DNA of 64,000 bases from Asterias rubens. Taxonomy: Eukaryota > Echinodermata > Asteroidea > Forcipulatida > Asteriidae. A program made the position numbers and the translations under genes. The notes under the pieces were generated by a model. It saw nothing but the letters and a program-made list of their open reading frames with translations, ran no database searches and was not told where the DNA came from. The DNA lies in the NCBI RefSeq assembly GCF_902459465.1, contig NC_047070.1, positions 11,018,001-11,082,000 on the forward strand, written 5' to 3'. Below are positions 57,001 to 64,000 of this stretch, piece after piece (position 1 is the first letter of the stretch; the number at the start of each line of letters is the position of its first letter).

Positions 57001-60000
57001 AGACTTCTAGCTAGAAGCTTTTATTCCTATCTGAAAGCACATAAATTCGTCCAACAAGGCTGTTTTATTGTTCATCATTTTCTCCCAACTCCGATGACCA
57101 ATTAAGCTCAAATTTTCACAGGTTTGTTATTTTATGCAAATATTGAGGTACATGTACACCAAGTTAGAACACTGGTCTTTGACAATTACCAATAGTGTAC
57201 CTTTCCTTTAAGTACAAGCTACGTAGCAAGAAATATTTAAACCTATGCTGTGCCAAATTTCATAAAGCTGTTAAGCAGGAAATTCTGCTTTGCAAATTCC
57301 TTTGCTAAGCAAGAAATTAGTGGGCTATCAGTTACAGCTGTAGTAAACGTACAGCATTTTGGCTGGTAATCAACTGTTGCTTGAAGCAATATTTGTTGTG
57401 CATAGTAAGATTTTGTGTTTGCATGCTTTATGAAATTGGGCCCTTATGCTACGATATTTGTCTAGCCTTCTGTTTGCAATATTGACAGTCTATACTGATT
57501 AAAATCTGTTCTGAATATGGACCAGACTGTTTTTTCCTTCCAGCCTAACAATTCATTAATTACCCACACATTTTTCCCAAATTAACTGACCTGTGTTTCC
57601 ATAAACTATTGTAAACTGGAAAAACTAAAACAAAACATTTGTTAACCCACCCTCCCATGCTTAAAGGAACACCTTGCCTTGGATCGGGAAAAAAGAAGAC
57701 AAAAAAGAGGCGGCCTTTAAAAAAGGAAGCGGGCGGGGACCCTAAAAAATCTTTCTACTTGGGCCTTATTACAATGAGAGGTTTGTTTTAAGAGTGAGAA
57801 GTTATTGGATTTAAATCAATCTTTTTTCCTTTTTGACAGGCTGGTACAAAGGTTTCACAACCCGGAACAGACGGCTAAGGGTAAGTGATATGCTGTTTAT
57901 GCAGCAGTGGTCTGTCTAGTTTCTAATTGTAGTACTTTGTTTTCCTAAAAACAGCATATTGGTGTTATTAGTACTGACTGGATACCTCATAGAGGCAATG
58001 AAGGCGGTGCCTTGGTGCCCCTTGAACTGCTTGTAGTGGTGTCCTGTACCACCAAAAATGCCTTGCCCTTCTAAGAATGAAGTATAAATGTAGCAGTCCT
58101 GGGTTACATGGTTTAGTAAGCTCATGTATACTTTTCAAAACACTGGATCATTATTAATATTAGCTTGCAAAGCAATTTATGTACATGTAGGCTAAAGGTA
58201 CATTGTAACTAATCGTCAGAACAACATTTAATTCATAAATTTACAATTTGAAATTACTGGCATGGAGCTGCAGTCCTGTGTGAATATGAACTCTGCGTGC
58301 ACTGTAAGTACAGTATACTGGTATTGACCTGTACTTAACTGACTACAATGTAGCTGAATCGCCCAGAAAGAAGAAAAAAAACACTTGAGATGTCATTTAT
58401 CTGCCACCCTATTTTACGTGGCCTTGCTTGGCTGGATTTAAGTGTGTGCAAAAAATAATAAATACAAATTTCATTAAAAAACTATCCCACCCAGATTGAA
58501 CTGTAAAATACATTATTACAACTGCCAGCATCTTTTAAACTCTTTTGCTGTTGTTACAGTCTCATGCCCATTAATTTCCACAGGAGACTACTAAGTGCGA
58601 AGTACACATGCCATGTGTTTTGCTGATGACCAGCCATACATAAACATGGGTGTACATTACATCAGAAACAGTGTACCCAATGCTAGCCAGGAATTGGTAC
58701 TTTGTGGCAGGCTTCGGTACTAGTGTCAGCTGTACACAAACAGAAGAAACCCATGCACCTTATTAATATTTCTTAAAATTCAAAGATCAGAATAATCAAC
58801 CTTTCTTGGGAAATTACAAAATGTAACTGACAGGGTTCTCAATTTTTTTTTGTACAGTTTCTAACTATTTGCAATGGTTGTACTTCCTTTCTTCGCAGGG
58901 TATATTTCCAAAGGGCTATGTCTTCATCAAGGAAGCTAGTGTGGAAAGTCATGGGTAAGAGGATTGGTTATAAACCCTTATTGAAAAGTCAAATAGAACG
59001 TTAAAAGGTTACATTTTTCTGCTACCATACTGCCAAGCGGAACGTCAAAGTTGATACCAATTTTGTTTGCTCTTAATTAACAAATAGCCTCACAATTCAA
59101 CCCTCAAATCAACTTTTAGCTGACAACACACATATTACATGCATACAAAAGGTAGCCAGGCATAAAAGACAAGCACATTTGTGATTGAATCTTTCAGATG
59201 TAAGTGCCTGCAATAGGTCCATCACACACTACCCTTTTAATTAGATACTGGAATCACTTCATTCACGGATTCATTTCTGAGTTAAAGGAAACAGACTATT
59301 CAGTGATCACTATTGAATTCCTGCTTGTTCACAACTCATAGATCTTCATCCACAATTTATTTGGTTCATCAACTATTATTGCATTTTATCCGCTGAGTTC
59401 TACCTGAACACTCCACCATTGTGTCCACAGTTGTATAAACTAATCGGACTTGTAAATATAATTTTGTAAATATTAATATTCAGGCAATGCTGGCATGATA
59501 TTCTTCCTACTTAAGTCTGATTCCGATTTGTTTGACCTTTGAAAAATCTGAAAAATTATGATCGAAAGCCTACACCATGTGTATGATTGAAGTACCTCGA
59601 TGGAATATTCCTACTTATCTTCAAGGACCCAATATCATGCATACTATTGCGAAGAATTATTGGTTTCTTGTAAATAAATTATAGTAAATATGTAATCAAG
59701 TTACTGATTGTGCTTTTACCTACAGAACAAAGGGAGTTTAGAGCTAGGCAAACAATCCTTAAAAGTACTTTGGCGCTGCACACTTACAGATGCTATGTCA
59801 GATTTTTGGCCCCAAACATTAAAAAATTGATTTTTTTGAGTGAATGGTATTTCAAAGAGTAGCACCCGCTCTAATGAAAAAAAGTTTAACTTTTACTTTA
59901 AATGGTCAGGAACCATGACAAAAATTTTAAACGTTTCTTATAAAACCCATAAGAATTGGTCACGTGATTGTCGGGATCCCGAAAAAAACTAATTTTGAGC

Positions 60001-63000
60001 ACTTTATTTCACTGCTACTAATAGTTGGAGGACTTTTTCGAGCAATGGCTCAAATGAAAGCTTGTAACTTTCTCGACGCCCATCAAAATACCTATTGAAT
60101 TTTAAAACAAAATTTTTGGGTCAAATCTGACATAGCATCTTTAACCTCAGTGGCCGTTTACAACACTGCTTGTGGTCGCAACAGTTAATTGTTATACATT
60201 GTATTTAAAATGTTTATTTGTATTGATGTCAAATAGGGAAGGAAGGGAGACAGTCATACCGAAGGAGACCCCCGTAGTCCATGAGTTAACCACGGTAATA
60301 CGAGAATGGGGAGTGCTGTGGAAACAACTCTATGCGGTACGTTGTATTTTTGCTGTCCACATCTGTTCATTCTAAGGGAAGTGGAGGATTTGTTTACACT
60401 AGTAAACTGTCCAAAAGAATCACTTACAGTGCGGTCAATGCCTTAAAGACACTGGACACTATTGGTAATTGTCAAAGACCAGTCTTCTCACTTGGTGTAT
60501 CTCAACATATGCACAAAATAACAAACCTGTGAAAATTTGGTCGTCAAAGTTGATAATAATGGAAGAATAATAATGGAAGAAAAAACACCCTTGTCACAGG
60601 AAGTTGTGTGCTTTCGGATGCTTCAATTTGAGGCCTTTAAACTCAATGGGAAACTTTTGAAGGGGCACCAAGATGTTTGATACCCATGTTTGTTACAAAT
60701 ATTGGAATAAATGTCTAAACTATCATTTGTTTATTACCAGATATATCATATAGTATTAATAATTATAATAAATCATCAGTACTTTTACGTTGTATTTGTG
60801 TGATTTTATCTAGAAAATCAACCGTGAATTGTTTAACACCATTCATGAGATGATGTACGAGCTGATTGATTGTCAGAAACAAATCGTCTCTGGTACACTC
60901 CCTGTGGATGAACTCAAGGATCTTAAACAACAAGTCACCTCCAAGATCGACTGTGGCAATAGGTAATTGCAATCCTTTATACTACAACCACTACAATCTA
61001 CAGATCTATTACGGTTTGCAGTAACACTATGTGCCTGTACAAACATGAGTAGGAACACGTCTCAAAACTTGTTCAGCTGTTTCTTTTATAAATCTTTGAT
61101 TCGTGTGGAAATTGTAAACTTTTTAAAAACATATGATCAGTGCAGTATCTTGCCCGGTAGAAAGGCCCAAGAATGTACAAGATCACATTTATTGTAATCA
61201 AATATCACAGGGTCTCTACAGGGTGTTTTAAAAAAAAGTATACATTTAGAAAAATGTATCCCAACTGGATTTGTTATAAGTTTATAAAAATTTGGCACTA
61301 AGTATTGGTGGACCAAGGTCATAGCTTTTTAATTTCTACCAAATCAATCCTCAGCTGTTCCGCATGAGTGAGCACTAGCTAACTACTTTTATCAGATTTT
61401 AATTGGCTTGCGCACAAAAGTTAAAGAATTTTAACCGAATCAAGCTAAGACCTTCAATCTGGTGACCATGTCCAATGCTGAACTGCCCTTTGCACCCTTT
61501 CTTGGTGGACACAAGCTCTAGAACATTTTGGACCAATTAGTCCAAACCACGCCTACAACAAACTCTATGTCCACCAAGAAAGGGTATAAAAGGCAGTTCA
61601 GCATTGGACATGGTCACCAGACTGAAGAAGCTCTTAGCCTAGGAGTGAAACAAAACTAACTAAAAGTATATGTAAGTGACATCTACATTACTTTTGGATT
61701 TGTAAAAACGAACCTCTTAAAGACACTGGACATTATTGGTAATTGTCAAAATAACTAGCCTGTGAAAATTTGAACTCAATTGGTCGTCACAGTTGCGAAG
61801 AAAAAAATTGCCTCGTTGCACGAGTTGTGTGCTTTCCGATGCTTGATTTCGAGACCTCAAAATCCAATTCTGAGGTCTCAAAATCAAATTCAAATATTTT
61901 AGTGAGAATTTACTTTACTTCAGAGGGTGCTGTTTCTCACAGTGTTTTATAATATTAACAGCTCTCCATTACTCGTTACCAAGTAAGGTTTATGCTAATA
62001 ATTGTTTTGAGTAATAACCAAAAGTGTCCAGTGCCTTTATTTCACGTTTCAGTTTATGTTTTTGTTTGTTTGCAGAGCTCTGGGTCTTGACCTTGTGATA
62101 CGAGACGAAGAGGGCGGTATACAGGACCCATTCTCAGTCAGCACGGTGGCGCTCTTCAGACAACACGAGACTGCAACGCAAAGAATAGGCCAACAAAACG
62201 ATACAGTAAGAACAGGGGCCAATTATATAAAGATGTAAGCTAAGCCAATTTCGTTGCTTAACCAAAAAATGATTTTGAAACCGGTTGCAACAATGTAAAT
62301 TTTAAAAAATTTGGCTGGTAACCTGTTTTGGCTAAGCAAGTTTTTGTTGTGCTAACAGGCTTTATGAAATTGGGACCTGATACATTACATTGTACAAAAT
62401 AACATTGTGTGTGTGTGTGTGTCAGATCCACACAAAAATGTATTTCAGAAGTTCATTATAATTTGAAAAGTTGATTCCATTGGAGAGATGATTTTTGCTT
62501 AAGACCTTTATTTTGAGGCCTAGACAGTGTTATTGATATGCATCATTTTGCCTAATAGTTTCCTGCTAGGAAGAACTAAGCAGGATGCCAATTGAAGATT
62601 GTGCTTATGATAATACATGTATGTTGGCTGGTTACCTTATTCTGGTAAGCAGACTTTTTTGTGCGTATGAAATAGTTCTTTGAAAGGGGCCATTTTCATT
62701 GAGCACACGAAGTAGCTATAAAAGCACACACAATTGTGTTTCCCCAAATAAGGTTACCAGCCAAATACTATTCCACATTTACCATCTGTGACTTTTTTCC
62801 CGCTAATTTTTGCTTAGCTGGAAACTGTCAAACATAACGTTCTGTTAGAGCAGCCCTATAAAATGTGGCTGGGTTATTCCATTACGTTTAGGGGATGAGA
62901 TACACGATGTCCCTTTAAGTTGTATGCATTTGATGTAATTTTTAAATCAATTGTCCTTTTATTTCCCCATAGCTCAATCTAGGCTTCCAGAAACATCCCA

Positions 63001-63121
63001 AATCAGTCAACGTTTACTCCTACAACCTCTTTGTCAACTTGAAGAATGTCGTTTGTCGCATCGGGGAAGACTCTGACGTCCTCATGAGCCTGTACGATGC
63101 CAAGGAACAAAAGCACATAAG
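47996..63121 (+). CDS. DOCK1: DOCK1/2/5-type (Dock-A) Rac guanine nucleotide exchange factor, N-terminal part
   Basis: Eight phase-consistent coding exons: 47996-48038, 50505-50588, 57840-57880, 58899-58954, 60237-60336, 60814-60962, 62076-62205 and 62973-63121. They give 752 bp, 250 codons plus two bases, and the gene continues to the right. Residues 1-14 (MTGWVPTVEAKYAV) match the DOCK1 start. An SH3 domain spans about 15-70, with AIYNF at 15-19, GWYKG at 43-47 and GIFPKGYV at 57-64. The helical DOCK N-terminal region follows, with LDLVIRDEEG, VNLKNVVCRIGED and VLMSLYD. In this family SH3 plus helices bind ELMO, and a distant DHR2 domain (not in the window) activates Rac. RDEEG and NVVCRIGED favour Dock-A (DOCK1/2/5) over DOCK3/4. 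It is probably the single pre-duplication orthologue. Confidence 0.93.
50505..50588 (+). CDS. DOCK1: DOCK1 exon (SH3, first half)
   Basis: Acceptor TTGCAG, donor TCAG|GTAAGT, 84 bp, phase 1-1. It carries AIYNF and the acidic loop of the SH3 fold (FELKLSVGDTVQILEE). Confidence 0.93.
50760..50850 (-). repeat. tRNA-derived SINE head, minus strand
   Basis: Minus strand: GGTAGTCTAGTTGGTAAGAC (A-box) and GTTGGTTCCAATCCCACC (B-box-like). Acceptor-stem pairing is incomplete, so it is not called a tRNA gene. Confidence 0.65.
51090..51275 (-). mobile_element. Degenerate LINE-type C-terminal remnant, minus strand
   Basis: Minus-strand peptide QNLRWIDGLTRWTGLSVAEL resembles the RWIDNIKEWTGLS-like segment common in retroelement open reading frames. 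Short, no further domain. Confidence 0.45.
51290..51500. repeat. AGTACTC-rich cryptically repetitive block
   Basis: Repeated GAGTACC, GGTACTC, AAGTACGTGA and TTAAGTACTT words. A second block is at 52290-52495. Confidence 0.45.
51625..51720 (+). repeat. tRNA(Leu)-like SINE head
   Basis: TGTCATGGCGGAGGCGCACT ... GGGTTTGAGTCCCGGTCATG ACACTTGAGCAAGGC, the same family as 4430-5530. Confidence 0.65.
52290..52495. repeat. Second AGTACTC-rich block
   Basis: At least eight AAGTACT/AGTACTC/TACTCGA words within 200 bp, plus TACATGTACATGTA. Confidence 0.45.
52690..52764. repeat. TTAA MITE family 1, left half of an interrupted copy
   Basis: AGGCACTCTGGACACTATTG ... CTCAAAATAACTGTTAGCAT, ending GTGAAGTA directly at the transposon boundary. 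The rest resumes at 55019. Confidence 0.85.
52765..55016. mobile_element. 2252-bp DNA transposon with TA target duplication, inserted in a MITE
   Basis: Ends CCGTAATTTTCGGATTATAA and its exact mirror TTATAATCCGAAAATTACGG; the terminal match is at least 26 bp. TA dinucleotides at 52763-52764 and 55017-55018 flank it. Subterminal TATAAACCGC words repeat four or more times. No transposase recognised; open frames of up to 134 codons lack known motifs, so it is probably non-autonomous. TA duplication suggests a Tc1/mariner or pogo-like transposase (inference). Confidence 0.9.
54563..54726 (+). promoter_or_regulatory. Duplicated 82-bp CRE-TATA module inside the transposon
   Basis: Two tandem copies starting GACACGAG (54563, 54645). 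Each has the palindromic CRE core TGACGTCA (54586-54593 and 54668-54675). Copy 1 continues directly into TATATAAAG (54595-54603), a good TATA box. Function untested. Confidence 0.5.
55019..55250. repeat. TTAA MITE family 1, right part of the interrupted copy
   Basis: Resumes ACATAGTTTTGAGAAAGAAT and continues through GACGACCAATTGAG to AAAAGTGTCCAG, in register with family 1. Confidence 0.85.
56824..57211. repeat. TTAA MITE family 1, diverged full-length copy
   Basis: TTAA AGGGAAGGTACACGTTTGG at the left; CCAATAGTGTACCTTTCCT TTAA at the right. The ends differ from the main group, so it is a subfamily. Confidence 0.85.
57249..57444. repeat. MITE family A copy
   Basis: TGCCAAATTTCATAAAGCTG at the left, GCATGCTTTATGAAATTGGG at the right. 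Tandem AAATTCTGCTT/GCTAAGCAAG words inside. Confidence 0.7.
57840..57880 (+). CDS. DOCK1: DOCK1 exon (SH3, GWYKG)
   Basis: Acceptor TTTGACAG, donor AAGG|GTAAGT, 41 bp, phase 1-0. It encodes GWYKGFTTRNRRLR with the SH3 tryptophan. A 41-bp exon after a 7-kb intron would be easy for gene finders to miss. Confidence 0.92.
58899..58954 (+). CDS. DOCK1: DOCK1 exon (SH3 end)
   Basis: Acceptor TTCGCAG, donor ATGG|GTAAGA, 56 bp, phase 0-2. GIFPKGYVFIKEA has the Pro and Tyr of the SH3 ligand groove. Confidence 0.93.
59785..60143. repeat. MITE family 2 copy
   Basis: AGATGCTATGTCAGATTTTTGG left, mirrored right end AAATCTGACATAGCATCT followed by TTAA. The left TTAA is degraded (TTAC). It lies just before the DOCK1 exon at 60237. 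Confidence 0.85.
60237..60336 (+). CDS. DOCK1: DOCK1 exon
   Basis: Acceptor TCAAATAG, donor GCG|GTACGT, 100 bp, phase 2-0. GRETVIPKETPVVHELTTV and REWGVLWKQLY match the DOCK1 segment after the SH3 domain. Confidence 0.95.
60442..60650. repeat. TTAA MITE family 1, left-half copy
   Basis: TTAAAGACACTGGACACTAT ... CAAACCTGTGAAAATT ... TTGTCACAGGAAGTTGTGTG; the right half is lost. Confidence 0.8.
60814..60962 (+). CDS. DOCK1: DOCK1 exon (helical N-terminal region)
   Basis: Acceptor TTATCTAG, donor ATAG|GTAATT, 149 bp, phase 0-2. FNTIHEMMYELIDCQKQIVS and VTSKIDCGNR match the helical part of the DOCK N-terminal domain. Confidence 0.95.
61445..61637. repeat. Fold-back element with about 55-bp arms in a DOCK1 intron
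   Basis: GACCATGTCCAATGCTGAAC and CCCTTTCTTGGTGGACA are mirrored by TGTCCACCAAGAAAGGG and GTTCAGCATTGGACATGGTC. Confidence 0.9.
61717..62040. repeat. TTAA MITE family 1, copy ending 36 bp before a DOCK1 exon
   Basis: TTAAAGACACTGGACATTAT ... GTGTCCAGTGCCTTTAT. It lies directly upstream of the acceptor region of the exon at 62076. Confidence 0.85.
62076..62205 (+). CDS. DOCK1: DOCK1 exon
   Basis: Acceptor TTTGCAG, donor TACA|GTAAGA, 130 bp, phase 2-0. ALGLDLVIRDEEGG and STVALFRQHE are Dock-A signatures. Confidence 0.95.
62216..62380. repeat. MITE family A copy directly after a DOCK1 exon
   Basis: GGGGCCAATTATATAAAGAT at the left; GCTTTATGAAATTGGGACC at the right. It begins 11 bp past the donor. 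Confidence 0.7.
62407..62423 (+). repeat. (GT)n microsatellite
   Basis: About eight GT units. Confidence 0.85.
62973..63121 (+). CDS. DOCK1: DOCK1 exon (last in window)
   Basis: Acceptor CCCCATAG, donor TAAG|GTAATT, 149 bp, phase 0-2. NLFVNLKNVVCRIGEDSDVL and MSLYDAKEQ are strongly conserved. The coding sequence continues beyond the window. Confidence 0.95.
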
Positions 63122-63141
63122 GTAATTTGAAAACAGTTGAT

Positions 63142-63405
63142 GCTGCGCCGTGGATCTAATGTTGGATTCAAGTTCTGATGGCTGAATATTATAGTACTAC
63201 CAGGGATTTGATTCCTTGTTATGGCACTTGTGTCCTTCAGCAAAAACAAATAACCATGATAACTTCTCTTAATCTAGGTTTATAAATGGGAATAATGCTG
63301 CACTGTGGATCTAGTGTTGGACTAAATTTCCGATGGCTGAATTATTGTTGTCGGGATTCGATTCTTGGTTATGGCACTTGTGTCTTTGAGCAAGGAATTA
63401 ACTAT
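63142..63405 (+). repeat. Tandem pair of SINE-like units, 155-bp period
   Basis: GCTGCGCCGTGGATCTA (63142) and GCTGCACTGTGGATCTA (63297) each lead to GATTCGATTCTTGG-like and TATGGCACTTGTGTC segments. Tail TGTGTCYTTSAGCAA matches other tRNA-derived repeats here. Confidence 0.65.
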
Positions 63406-63731
63406 AATCACTTCTCTTAATCCAGTTTTATAAATGGGATTTAATGGTTGGGGGACACTAATGTTTCTGTGTGATATAGGAAATGGTTATACAAAGCAGG
63501 ATGACCTTCTTTTGTTAAAAGCAAAATATACCTTTGGTTTTTGGAACCAAAGTTATATAAATAAATACAATAAAACTGTGAAAACTTTAGATATAACATG
63601 TACATGTACACGTTAGTAAAGTACACAGTCTAAACAAAACTTAATGCAGAATATTTCTGAGATTGTAACGTTTTTTGATTCCCTTTCACTAAAATCACAT
63701 TGTTAAGAAGGACAAATTCCTAAAAATGCTT

Positions 63732-63896
63732 AGGGAACAACAGTGCGAGTACCCGGTCTTCACTGCGCGGTAATGATCGGGTTGGTGGCTGGCGTTGTTA
63801 ACGGACCGAGCCGTAGGCGAGGTCTGTTACCAGCGCCAGCCACCAACCAAGGTCATTACCACGCAGTGAAGACCGGGTACGAACACTGTTATTCCC
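63732..63896. repeat. 165-bp hairpin element
   Basis: ACCCGGTCTTCACTGCGCGG and GTTGGTGGCTGGCG are mirrored by CGCCAGCCACCAAC and CCACGCAGTGAAGACCGGGT. The loop is about 38 bp; GC-rich compared with its surroundings. Confidence 0.92.
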
Positions 63897-64000
63897 ATTA
63901 ATAAATACCTTTTTTAGCGAATTAAACGGCTAAAATTGTCCAAATTTTGTGACTTTTCTCTCGGCGGTACTTCCAGACATGTTCAGGGGCCATATTTGAG

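Overview
Eukaryotic (metazoan) genomic DNA: short exons with GT-AG splice sites scattered through AT-rich introns packed with fold-back elements. Protein similarity and the repeat types (tRNA-derived SINEs, LINE 3' stubs, many copies of a TTAA-flanked MITE) suggest a deuterostome, most likely an echinoderm and probably a sea star; the species-level guess is inference. No bacterial gene, operon, rRNA or CRISPR array was seen. Three protein-coding genes account for nearly all convincing coding sequence, and every exon join given here was checked by hand for reading phase.

Region 1 (1-29861, + strand) is the 3' part of a prominin (PROM1/CD133-like) gene. The last extracellular segment and the last membrane span are followed not by a short tail but by nine more phase-compatible exons. 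These encode a cytoplasmic tail of roughly 650 residues, rich in Pro, Ser and Gln and carrying SH3-type, PPxY and C-terminal PDZ-type motifs. Seven consecutive tail exons are symmetric phase 1-1 cassettes. Region 2 (29862-34796) is convergent intergenic sequence with a LINE remnant, a 418-bp palindrome and several MITEs. Region 3 (34797-42841, - strand) is a complete ten-exon WDR18 gene, 430 codons plus stop, containing one GC-AG intron. Region 4 (42842-47995) separates two divergent genes. Region 5 (47996 to the right edge, + strand) is the 5' end of a DOCK1/2/5-type Rac exchange factor: start codon, SH3 domain and part of the ELMO-binding N-terminal region, 250 complete codons, with the gene continuing beyond the window.

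The three genes have unrelated jobs: membrane protrusion and cholesterol-rich microdomains (prominin), 60S ribosome maturation (WDR18), and Rac activation and cell migration (DOCK1). No joint pathway is claimed. The repeat landscape is unusually legible. At least five MITE families sit in TTAA target sites, one with an empty-site comparison. A 2252-bp TA-flanked transposon is nested inside an older MITE. There are several tandem arrays. The palindromic octamer TACATGTA occurs about 45 times.
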